Assembly: GCA_022563615.1 (NCBI GenBank)
Contig: JADFMZ010000045.1
Location: 1 to 13,037 of the forward strand
Direction: 5' to 3'
DNA: 13,037 nt
Origin: Planctomycetota bacterium
Lineage (GTDB): Bacteria > Planctomycetota > Phycisphaerae > UBA1845
Shown one piece after another: positions 7,025 to 13,037 of this stretch. The notes below the pieces were generated by a model. That model ran no database searches, was not told where the DNA came from, and saw only the letters and a list, made by a program, of their open reading frames with translations. The first letter of the stretch is position 1, and every line of letters begins with the position of its first letter. Both the position numbers and the translations under genes were made by a program.

Positions 7025-7079
7025 GTGTGGCACCGGTTTTCAACCGGTGAAACGCACGGGTTACAAACCCGTGCCACAC
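7025..7079. repeat. Inverted pair of REP-like hairpins, copies A4 and A5
   Basis: The heads GTGTGG (7025-7030) and CCACAC (7074-7079) face outward. Inside are two perfect 8-bp hairpins with 3-nt loops: CACCGGTT-TTC-AACCGGTG (7031-7049) and CACGGGTT-ACA-AACCCGTG (7055-7073), only 5 nt apart. The outer 9 bp, GTGTGGCAC/GTGCCACAC, can also pair, giving a cloverleaf. It lies between two convergent genes, where it could end transcription from both sides. Confidence 0.88.
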
Positions 7080-7098
7080 TTTTGGGGATAGGCTCTTG

Positions 7099-7171
7099 GT
7101 GTAGCGTCACCCCTCGCGGGTAACATCGATTCCTGCCGGGGCCGTTCACGAGAAACGAGGCTACACTTTTT
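7099..7171. repeat. Second inverted pair (GTGTAGCsTC heads) with a T run
   Basis: The heads GTGTAGCGTC (7099-7108) and GAGGCTACAC (7157-7166) are inverted repeats at 9 of 10 positions. Next to each head is a small hairpin (ACCC-CTCGC-GGGT on the left, GTTC/GAAC-type on the right when read on -). TTTTT follows at 7167-7171, so on the + strand this may also terminate the 6179-6982 gene. It ends 10 bp from the permease stop codon. Confidence 0.55.
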
Positions 7172-7181
7172 CAACGGATAC

Positions 7182-9311
7182 CTACGCCTCTGCCATGGCA
7201 GGAAGAAGCCGGCTTGCGGGAGGCTCAGCCCGGCGGGACGCCAACGCCAACCCAATACCCAGAGTCAGCAGACCCAGCGCCAGGACATAAAGGGGAAGAT
7301 GAGCCCATGCGGCTTCCGAGGCGACGTCCTCGCCGGATTCCGCCCCAAGGCCGAGCAAGACGCCGATCGCGTTGTGCAGAAAATGGGCGATCATTACCGG
7401 AAGAATGGATCGTGATTGCCAGCACAGGTACGCAAAGACAATGCCCAAAGCAGCCGTCAACGCAAACTTGAAGAGGAAAAAGTGGAACACTCCGAACACC
7501 AAACCGGACACGAGAATCGCCGTCCACTTTTTCATCGATGATCCAAGCCCGCTCAGAAGGAAGCCTCGGAACAGCAGCTCTTCGCAAACAGCCGGGATGA
7601 GCGCGACGACCAGCAACATGGTCCCCCTGGGCATGGAAAGAAGAGTCTCTTTCAATATTTCACCCGATTGCCGGATCGATTCCGGCGCGCCGAGCCATTG
7701 AAACTGCAGCACCGATAATTCGTGGACCGGCACCCAGGCGGACAGCCCTATCAGAATGCCTGCGGCCAGGTGACGCCCGCTCGGCATACGCAGGGCCAAA
7801 CTACCGACCACGTCTATGCGCCAGTACAACAAGATCAACAACGGAAGACCAACAAACAACGCCGGCATCAGCCAAGACGTCGCATACAGCAAGCCGCCAA
7901 GGCTTTCACCCGGCTCAGGGGACAAGGCTGTTTGAATGAAGAACCAGGCTGGAAATAGCAGCGCCGTAAACAACATCACTGTGGAAACCGTCGGCTTGTT
8001 GGATCGCTTCAACGCGCGGCGCGAGAATAGACTGCCGAAGGAGCCGGCGTCGGCGAACACGACCGACTCCTGTCCAAAGATGCTGGCCGCCACGGTCACA
8101 GCCGCCGCCGCATAGAACGTCGTCGAAACAAGCACCCAAGCGATCTGCTCAAATGAAACGATGGCGCCCAAGAGGATTTCGCGCGCCAGCAGAACCATAT
8201 TGCCGACCGGCATCACCAACATGATGCCCTCCAGCCTCGTCGCCGGCAGGGCGGCTATTCCACCGGGGACCAACACGGCCAGAATGACCGGCGTGACATA
8301 GTTCTGCGCCTCCTTGAACGTCCTGGCAAAGCTGCACACGGCGATCATGACGGCCGACATCAGCACCGCGAACGGAATCAGGCACAGAAGAATGAAAAGC
8401 ATCGAACCGAAGGGTATGCCTTCACTGGTTGTGGAGATCATCCTGTCAAAGCCGCCGAAGTGGACGGTCGCGGTGACGCTGGCCAGGTTCAGGGCCGCTC
8501 CCAGGATCGCCACCGTGGTCACCACCAGGAACTTCCCCACGATGAGGTCGTTCACCGACACCGGCGAGACCATCAAGGATTCCAGCGTACCCCGCTCGCG
8601 CTCCCCGGCGGTCAGATCAATGGCGGGATAGATCGCTCCGGTAATGGTCATCAGCACGAGGATCAAAGGTAGGATCTGTCCCAGGATCGACGGTGGAGAG
8701 GAAAGATCGGTGTCCGATACGACGAAGGGATGGTCGAACGCATCGGGCAGTCCGGCGCGCGCTTTGCGGGCGGCCACGATGCGCGCCGTCGTCCGCTCGA
8801 TCAAATCCACGAGCCGTCGGTACGCGCTCGCACTTCGCACGTCCTCCTTGTCCAGGAAGAATTGCACGGACGTTTGCTCTTGGGTCGTTTGAGGTGGTCC
8901 ATTTGGGTTGAGGATAACGCCGACCTGGATCACACGGTTGCGTACCTGCGCCTGAATTTCATCCTGCGATGCAAACCTGCGGATATCGGCGCTGGCCAGC
9001 GGAAAGGGCAGCTCCTCCTTGGCCTCTTGGGAATCGGGTCCAAGATCCTGCCGATTTTTCTCGATGGCCTGCGCATCCGCTTCGATGAGCCGATACAGCC
9101 AGCGGCCTTGCGATTCGCTGAGGACTCCAATGATAATGTCTTCCTGCGCCAGCGTTTCGGTCTGGTAACTGATGGCCTGAATGGACCCAAGCATCAACAG
9201 GGGATACAGCACGATCGGCACAACGATCATTGCAATCAGCGTTCGCCGATCACGCAGGATGTCGGTCAGCTCCTTGACATAAATCGTGCGGATGCGTCCG
9301 TAGAAGCTCAT
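7182..9311 (-). CDS. ABC-2 type permease (NatB-like) fused to a CPBP intramembrane metalloprotease
   Basis: This 709-aa membrane protein joins two families. Residues 1 to about 430 are an ABC-2 export permease: a short cytoplasmic start (YVKELTDILRDRRTL), a first membrane helix, a large soluble loop (about 55-205), then five or so helices including the family marker ERERGTLESLMVSP. Residues from about 450 to 709 are a multi-helix CPBP (CAAX protease/bacteriocin-processing) domain with all metal-site motifs: EELLFR (577-582), FGVFH (606-610) and HFLHN (643-647). The permease probably exports a substrate, possibly Na+ by analogy with NatAB, powered by the ATPase encoded just upstream, whose stop overlaps this ATG by 4 bp. 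The protease half could cut an exported peptide or regulate a membrane partner. The reading frame is continuous through the junction, so this is a true fusion and not two adjacent genes. Confidence 0.9.
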   Translation of the reverse strand: MSFYGRIRTIYVKELTDILRDRRTLIAMIVVPIVLYPLLMLGSIQAISYQTETLAQEDIIIGVLSESQGRWLYRLIEADAQAIEKNRQDLGPDSQEAKEELPFPLASADIRRFASQDEIQAQVRNRVIQVGVILNPNGPPQTTQEQTSVQFFLDKEDVRSASAYRRLVDLIERTTARIVAARKARAGLPDAFDHPFVVSDTDLSSPPSILGQILPLILVLMTITGAIYPAIDLTAGERERGTLESLMVSPVSVNDLIVGKFLVVTTVAILGAALNLASVTATVHFGGFDRMISTTSEGIPFGSMLFILLCLIPFAVLMSAVMIAVCSFARTFKEAQNYVTPVILAVLVPGGIAALPATRLEGIMLVMPVGNMVLLAREILLGAIVSFEQIAWVLVSTTFYAAAAVTVAASIFGQESVVFADAGSFGSLFSRRALKRSNKPTVSTVMLFTALLFPAWFFIQTALSPEPGESLGGLLYATSWLMPALFVGLPLLILLYWRIDVVGSLALRMPSGRHLAAGILIGLSAWVPVHELSVLQFQWLGAPESIRQSGEILKETLLSMPRGTMLLVVALIPAVCEELLFRGFLLSGLGSSMKKWTAILVSGLVFGVFHFFLFKFALTAALGIVFAYLCWQSRSILPVMIAHFLHNAIGVLLGLGAESGEDVASEAAWAHLPLYVLALGLLTLGIGLALASRRAEPPASRLLPAMAEA

Positions 9312-10084
9312 TCGATAAGGGCCTCAACTTTTTCGTCGGCGTGGATGAGTTTAAGGAAGATGTCGTTGAGCCTCTCCTGGCCGCTCAGTTTGCGAAGCGA
9401 TTCGAGATCCCCCTCGGCCACCAACCGCCCGTCGTGCAACAGGCCGATGGTGTCGCACATTGTCTCAGCTTCGTCGAGGTAATGCGTGGAAAGGATGATC
9501 GCCTTGCCCTGGTCGCGCTGGCGTTTGATGTATTCGAGAATGACGCGGCCGCTCAGCACGTCCAGCCCGAGCGTGGGCTCGTCCATGATGAGAATCGGTG
9601 GATCCGCCACCAAGGCCCGTGCGATGTTGACCCTCTGTTTCTGTCCCGTCGAGAGCGCACCACATCGCAGATCGGCGAATTCGCCGATGCCGAGCCGGTT
9701 GATCAACGTGTTCGCCCGGTCCCGCGCGTGGTCCGACTCCATGCCGTGAAGCCGGGCGAAATACACGATCAGCTCCCGGGCTGACAGGCGTTGATACAGC
9801 CCGGTGTTGGCGGTCAGGAACCCGATCACGCGTTTGACGTTGGTGGGCTCGGTCGCCACGTTGAAGCCAGCCAGGATGGCCGACCCGCTTGTGGGCGCCA
9901 TCAGGCCGCTGAGCATCCGCAGCGTCGTGGTCTTGCCCGCGCCGTTGGGGCCCAGCAGGCCGTAGATTTTCCCCTCGCCGACGCGAAAGCTAAGTCCGTC
10001 GACGGCTCGCTTCTCTCGCCCCTTCGGCGCAGGAAACACTTTGACGAGGTTGTCGGCTACGACCAGATCCATAGTGTGCGGCAT
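9308..10084 (-). CDS. ABC transporter ATP-binding protein (NatA-like)
   Basis: This is the ATPase partner of the fused permease. With the start used here it has 258 aa, close to the family norm of 240-260. It contains Walker A GPNGAGKT (45-52), the NatA-type stretch GFLTANTGLY in the Q-loop region, the signature LSTGQKQR (the common form is LSGGQ), Walker B ILIMDEP, the D-loop GLD and the switch His in STHYLDE. The frame stays open to an ATG at 10162, but those 26 extra residues are Arg/Ser-rich, unlike the family, and abut a repeat. ATG 10084 or ATG 10072 is therefore more likely. No clear ribosome-binding site is visible for either. It overlaps the permease gene by ATGA, indicating one translationally coupled operon. 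The substrate cannot be told from sequence. Confidence 0.93.
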   Translation of the reverse strand: MPHTMDLVVADNLVKVFPAPKGREKRAVDGLSFRVGEGKIYGLLGPNGAGKTTTLRMLSGLMAPTSGSAILAGFNVATEPTNVKRVIGFLTANTGLYQRLSARELIVYFARLHGMESDHARDRANTLINRLGIGEFADLRCGALSTGQKQRVNIARALVADPPILIMDEPTLGLDVLSGRVILEYIKRQRDQGKAIILSTHYLDEAETMCDTIGLLHDGRLVAEGDLESLRKLSGQERLNDIFLKLIHADEKVEALIE

Positions 10085-10163
10085 TGTAGCGTTGGATGGG
10101 CGGCAGGACAGTTCCAATCCAAACGACGAACATCGCCGGGTCCGTGACCGAATCGGGGGCATT

Positions 10164-10250
10164 AATCAGAGCCCCGAGCGCAAGCGCGGGGTATCACCGA
10201 CGCTAGCGTAGCACCAGGCAACCCGCTCGCTGGCGCTCGGGGCTCTGATT
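10164..10250. repeat. Inverted pair of REP-like elements (AATCAGAG heads)
   Basis: A perfect 18-bp inverted repeat (10164-10181 with 10233-10250) has heads AATCAGAG facing outward. Each head is followed by an imperfect hairpin: CCCCGAGCGC-AA-GCGCGGGG on the left (10172-10191), and a similar one on the right with an AGCG mismatch (10222-10242). The centre carries the palindrome ACGCTAGCGT (10200-10209). It lies in the divergent gap between the ABC operon and fumC, within 80 bp of the ATPase start. Confidence 0.85.
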
Positions 10251-10296
10251 GGGTTCCGCGTCCATGTTGGCGCCTCTTCCGAAATCCAGGGCAAGT

Positions 10297-10324
10297 GGTC
10301 CGCCGATTCTGTAACGGACCCTAC
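10297..10324 (-). repeat. Degenerate copy of the GGTCCGC hairpin repeat
   Basis: GGTCCG (10297-10302) and CGGACC (10315-10320) are followed by CTAC (10321-10324), the same arm and tail order as the perfect copies near 12000. The loop is 12 nt instead of 3. It is probably a decayed copy or one with an insertion in the loop. Confidence 0.4.
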
Positions 10325-10565
10325 ATCGCCTGACGTCTATCCCATAGGTAAAAGCGGAGCGCTAGTGTTGTGTTGGCTAACAATCGGTGCGGCGGAAGTT
10401 CTTGGGAAAGGCTCTGCGCCCTACCACAACGACCTTAATCGGCGTACGATGTCCAGACGCCTGTGGTTCGAAGGGTCGATCGTCAAAGCCCGGATTGCGG
10501 CTCAAGATATAGAATAGTGCGTACCCGCGAAATGAGACTGTACATCACACATCGTCTGTTCGCCT

Positions 10566-10571
10566 AGGGAG
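10566..10571 (+). promoter_or_regulatory. Ribosome-binding site of fumC
   Basis: AGGGAG ends 7 nt before the ATG at 10579. It is the clearest Shine-Dalgarno sequence in the window, and it fixes that start. Confidence 0.6.
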
Positions 10572-10578
10572 TGGCAGC

Positions 10579-11973
10579 ATGACAACAGAAACGCGCATCG
10601 AGACAGACAGCATGGGTGAGATGACCGTACCGGCCGGCGCCTACTGGGGAGCCCAAACCCAGCGGGCGGTTGAGAACTTCCCGATTAGCGGCTACCGGTT
10701 CGGGCGCCGCTTTATCCGGGCGATGGGCCTGATCAAGCAGGCCGCCGCAAAGGTCAATCTCGCTCTGGGCAAGCTCGACCGCGAGCGGGCCGATCTCATC
10801 ATCAAGGCCGCTGGGGACGTCATCGACGGCAAGCTCGATGACCAGTTCCCCCTCGACATTTTCCAAACCGGCTCGGGCACCAGCAGCAACATGAACGCCA
10901 ACGAGGTCATCGGCAACCGGGCCATCGAGCTGGCCGGCGGGACCATCGGCTCGCGCGAGCCCATCCACCCCAACGACCACGTGAACATGGGGCAATCGTC
11001 CAACGACGTGATCCCGACGGCCATCCATGTGTCGGCTGCGGAAGCCATCCAGCATGATCTCGCGCCCGCGCTGGAGCATCTTGCGAAAGCTTTGGGCGAC
11101 AAGAGCAAGGCATTCGACCGCATCGTCAAGATCGGCCGGACCCACTTGCAGGACGCCACGCCGGTGCGGCTCGGGCAGGAGTTTGCCGGGTACGCGCGGC
11201 AGGTCGAGCTGGGCGTATTGCGGGCGAACAAGGCTGTCCGCGCGCTGCGCGAGCTGCCCATCGGAGGGACTGCCGTCGGAACGGGGATCAATACTCATCC
11301 CGAGTTCGGACGGCGAATGTGCAAGGCGTTAGCCGAAGCCACGGGGATCGAGTTCGTTGAGGCTGCCGATCACTTCGAGGCCCAGGCCGCCAAGGACGCG
11401 GTCTGCGAAGTCAGCGGTCAGATCAAAACGATCGCGGTCAGCCTGAGCAAGGTGGCCAACGACATTCGCCTGCTCGGTTCGGGGCCAAGGTGCGGCATCG
11501 GCGAGATCAAGCTGCCCGCCGTACAGCCCGGCAGCAGCATCATGCCCGGCAAGGTCAACCCGGTGATGAGCGAGATGCTGATTCAGGTCTGCGCTCAGGT
11601 GATGGGCAACGATATGGCTGTCACCCTCGCCTGTCGCGAGAGCTATTTCGAGCTCAACGTGGCCATGCCGCTGATGGCCCACAACCTGCTCGAATCGGTG
11701 CGGCTGCTGGCGAGTGCGGCCAGAGTCTTTGCCGATCGGTGTGTAGTCGGCATCGAGGCCAACGAAGAGCGCTGCCGGGAATTGATCGAAGGATCATTAG
11801 CCATGTGCACCAGTTTGGCCCCAAAAATCGGCTACGACAAAGCCGCCGCCATCGCCAAAGAGGCCTTCGCCACCGGCAAGACCGTCCGCCAGGTAGCCAA
11901 GGAAATGAAGGTCTTACCCGAGGCGGAACTGGATAAGACACTGGACGCGATGTCGATGACCAAGCCGGGGTAG
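10579..11973 (+). CDS. fumC: Class II fumarate hydratase (fumarase C)
   Basis: FumC reversibly hydrates fumarate to L-malate in the TCA cycle as a cytosolic homotetramer without an iron-sulfur cluster. The 464-aa length equals the family standard (E. coli 467). Visible motifs are TGSGTSSNMNANE (97-109), the B-site region HVNMGQSSND (134-143), GRTHLQDATP (186-195) with the active-site His189, and the superfamily signature GSSIMPGKVNP (318-328), whose Ser and Lys are catalytic. Aspartate ammonia-lyase shares the last motif, but GSGTSSNMN and THLQDATP with the overall length favour fumarase. A good ribosome-binding site lies 7 nt upstream of the ATG. The gene stands alone, with repeats on both sides. 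Confidence 0.96.
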   Translation: MTTETRIETDSMGEMTVPAGAYWGAQTQRAVENFPISGYRFGRRFIRAMGLIKQAAAKVNLALGKLDRERADLIIKAAGDVIDGKLDDQFPLDIFQTGSGTSSNMNANEVIGNRAIELAGGTIGSREPIHPNDHVNMGQSSNDVIPTAIHVSAAEAIQHDLAPALEHLAKALGDKSKAFDRIVKIGRTHLQDATPVRLGQEFAGYARQVELGVLRANKAVRALRELPIGGTAVGTGINTHPEFGRRMCKALAEATGIEFVEAADHFEAQAAKDAVCEVSGQIKTIAVSLSKVANDIRLLGSGPRCGIGEIKLPAVQPGSSIMPGKVNPVMSEMLIQVCAQVMGNDMAVTLACRESYFELNVAMPLMAHNLLESVRLLASAARVFADRCVVGIEANEERCRELIEGSLAMCTSLAPKIGYDKAAAIAKEAFATGKTVRQVAKEMKVLPEAELDKTLDAMSMTKPG

Positions 11974-11993
11974 GACGTTGCGATCCGACGACT

Positions 11994-12095
11994 ATGGTCC
12001 GCACGGCGGACCCTACTGAACAGAGTTAAAGGTCAAAGGTCATAAAGTCGAAGGTCGGGAATCAGACCCTAAGTAGGGTCCGCCGTGCGGACCAT
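11994..12095. repeat. Perfect 24-bp inverted repeat made of two GGTCCGC hairpins
   Basis: Bases 11994-12017 and 12072-12095 are exact reverse complements. Each arm is itself a hairpin, GGTCCGC-ACG-GCGGACC on the left with a CCTACT tail; the tails (AGTAGG side) face inward. This is the opposite polarity to the other pairs in the window. The left arm starts 21 bp after the fumC stop. No U run follows either arm, so a simple terminator role is not supported. Confidence 0.9.
12028..12056 (-). repeat. Heptamer array, left block
   Basis: On the - strand the units read GACCTTC, GACTTTAT, GACCTTT, GACCTTT. That is four near-identical heptamers, one with an extra base. They lie between the two 24-bp inverted arms and mirror the right block. 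Confidence 0.7.
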
Positions 12096-12099
12096 TTGT

Positions 12100-12127
12100 G
12101 ACTTTGGACCTTTGACTTTCGACTTTC
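12100..12127 (+). repeat. Heptamer array, right block
   Basis: Four head-to-tail heptamers read GACTTTG, GACCTTT, GACTTTC, GACTTTC on the + strand. They begin 4 nt after the right 24-bp arm and end 22 nt before metH, so they lie in its probable 5' untranslated region. They are in inverted orientation relative to the left block. Confidence 0.75.
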
Positions 12128-12149
12128 GGCTCGGGGCTGGACGACGACG

Positions 12150-13037
12150 ATGAAAAAATCACTGTTTCTTGAAACCGTTCGCCGGCGCGTGCTCGTGTTT
12201 GACGGGGCCATGGGCACGAGCATGCAGCAGCGCGACCTGCCGCTTTCGGATTACAACGGGCTGGAGAACTGCACCGAGATGCCGGTGCTGATTCGGCCCG
12301 ACGTCGTGCGCGACATTCATCATTCCTTTCTGGCGGTGGGTTGTGACGCCGTCCAGACCAACACGTTCGGGGCCAACAAGATCGGCTTTTCCGAATTCGG
12401 CATCGCAGACAAGACCTATGAGATCAACAAGCGAGCGGCTGAGATCGCCCGCGAAGCCTGTGCCGAGTTCACCAAGGCGTCGCACCCGCGATTCGTGATC
12501 GGCTCGATGGGACCCGGAACGAAGCTGCCGTCGCTCTTACAGACCACGTGGGACGCCCTCGTGGACAGCTACACCGAGCAAGTGCGAGGCCTGCTCGACG
12601 GCGGGGTCGATGCGCTGCTGATCGAAACGTGCCAGGACATTTTGCAATCGAAGTCGGCCATCATGGCGGCTACGGATGCGATGGTCGAAAAGAACCGGCA
12701 TGTTCCCGTGTTGTGCACAGTTACGATCGAAACGACGGGGTCGATGCTGGTCGGCACGGACATCGCCGCCGCCTGGACCGCCATCGACCCCTACCCGCAG
12801 GTCGTCGCGTTCGGGTTGAACTGCGCCACGGGCCCGCAGGAAATGAGCGAATCCGTTCGCTTTCTGAGCCGAACGTGCGACCGCCTGCTGATCGTTCAAC
12901 CCAACGCCGGCCTACCCCAGCTTGTCGACGGCAAGCCCTATTATGCCCTGACCCCCGACGAGTTGACCCGCTGGCTGGTTGAGTTTGTGGAAGTGGACGG
13001 CGTGAACATTGTCGGCGGCTGCTGCGGGACGACGCCC
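12150..13037 (+). CDS. metH: Cobalamin-dependent methionine synthase, N-terminal part (homocysteine-binding domain), cut by window edge
   Basis: The enzyme methylates homocysteine to methionine using methyltetrahydrofolate and cobalamin. Only 296 residues are in the window. They form the homocysteine S-methyltransferase barrel: DGAMGTSMQ (18-26), the VQTNTFGAN strand, GSMGPGTKLPS, LLIETCQD, and the zinc ligands Cys225 in LNCATGP and Cys291-Cys292 in GGCCGTTP. The barrel matches the start of the roughly 1200-aa MetH. A shorter protein in which this domain is fused to methylenetetrahydrofolate reductase begins the same way and cannot be excluded without the downstream sequence. The ATG at 12150 sits just before the first beta strand. 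No strong ribosome-binding site is visible. Confidence 0.88.
   Translation, partial: MKKSLFLETVRRRVLVFDGAMGTSMQQRDLPLSDYNGLENCTEMPVLIRPDVVRDIHHSFLAVGCDAVQTNTFGANKIGFSEFGIADKTYEINKRAAEIAREACAEFTKASHPRFVIGSMGPGTKLPSLLQTTWDALVDSYTEQVRGLLDGGVDALLIETCQDILQSKSAIMAATDAMVEKNRHVPVLCTVTIETTGSMLVGTDIAAAWTAIDPYPQVVAFGLNCATGPQEMSESVRFLSRTCDRLLIVQPNAGLPQLVDGKPYYALTPDELTRWLVEFVEVDGVNIVGGCCGTTP

Larger units (their letters stand above)
10251..10578. other. Intergenic space upstream of fumC, no gene seen
   Basis: No coding frame with family features is present. The only structure noted is a degenerate hairpin repeat at 10297-10324 (listed separately). A TATAGAAT stretch at 10508-10515 looks like a -10 box, about 65 nt upstream of fumC, but no -35 element lies at proper spacing, so I do not call a promoter. 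Confidence 0.4.

Noticed and set aside
8730..9482. 250-codon + strand frame opposite the permease
   Set aside because: It is antisense to the N-terminal half of a clear ABC-2 permease and runs into the ATPase gene.
10085..10162. N-terminal extension of the ABC ATPase from the ATG at 10162
   Set aside because: The extra 26 residues are unlike the family, and the codon lies 2 bp from a repeat element. A start at 10084 or 10072 fits the normal length.
10464..10473. GGTTCGAAGG resembling a tRNA T-loop
   Set aside because: There is no acceptor stem, anticodon arm or 3' end in the surrounding sequence that would fold as a tRNA.
10564..11298. 244-codon - strand frame opposite fumC
   Set aside because: It mirrors the fumarase codon pattern and has no recognisable domain.
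12028..12127. Repeats before metH as a CRISPR array
   Set aside because: Units are 7 bp, with no spacers of regular length and no cas genes.

Overview
The window is about 13 kb of GC-rich bacterial chromosome carrying ten protein-coding genes, one of which runs off the right edge. No rRNA, tRNA, CRISPR array, insertion sequence or prophage gene is visible. The gene set and style suggest a planctomycete or a close relative: a Ser/Thr kinase with a C-terminal membrane anchor, an ABC-2 permease fused to a CPBP protease, a type III pantothenate kinase, and intergenic spaces filled with paired palindromic repeats. This assignment is inferred from gene content and cannot be proved from the sequence alone.

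Layout: Bases 1-60 hold a palindromic repeat. A thymidine kinase gene (tdk, +) converges on and overlaps by 29 bp the gene for a dihydroorotate dehydrogenase electron-transfer subunit (pyrK, -), so a pyrimidine salvage gene and a de novo pyrimidine gene share a 3' boundary. A 680-bp gap follows, partly AT-rich, with a hairpin in the pyrK leader. Next is a two-gene + unit, coaX and an MnmE-like GTPase, overlapping by 4 bp. A tail-anchored Ser/Thr kinase gene and a gene for a small membrane-anchored protein of unknown function (both +) come next. These converge on a two-gene - operon encoding an ABC-2 exporter of the NatAB type: the ATPase is upstream and overlaps by 4 bp the permease-CPBP fusion. 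The right end has fumC (+) and the first 296 codons of a cobalamin-dependent methionine synthase gene (metH, +).

The genes are ordinary housekeeping (nucleotides, CoA, TCA cycle, methionine) plus signalling and export, and apart from the two 4-bp-overlap pairs they do not look like one pathway. The most striking content is between the genes. At least four sequence-distinct families of short hairpin repeats are present, each mostly as an inverted pair. One has a constant GTGTGsCAC head and a stem that changes by compensating substitutions. Another has the head AATCAGAG. A third is a GGTCCGC..GCGGACC hairpin accompanied by GACTTTC-like heptamer arrays. Their layout resembles REP/REPIN (BIME) elements. 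The other points worth checking are the shortened MnmE-like GTPase that lacks the C-terminal CIGK motif, and the exporter-protease fusion.
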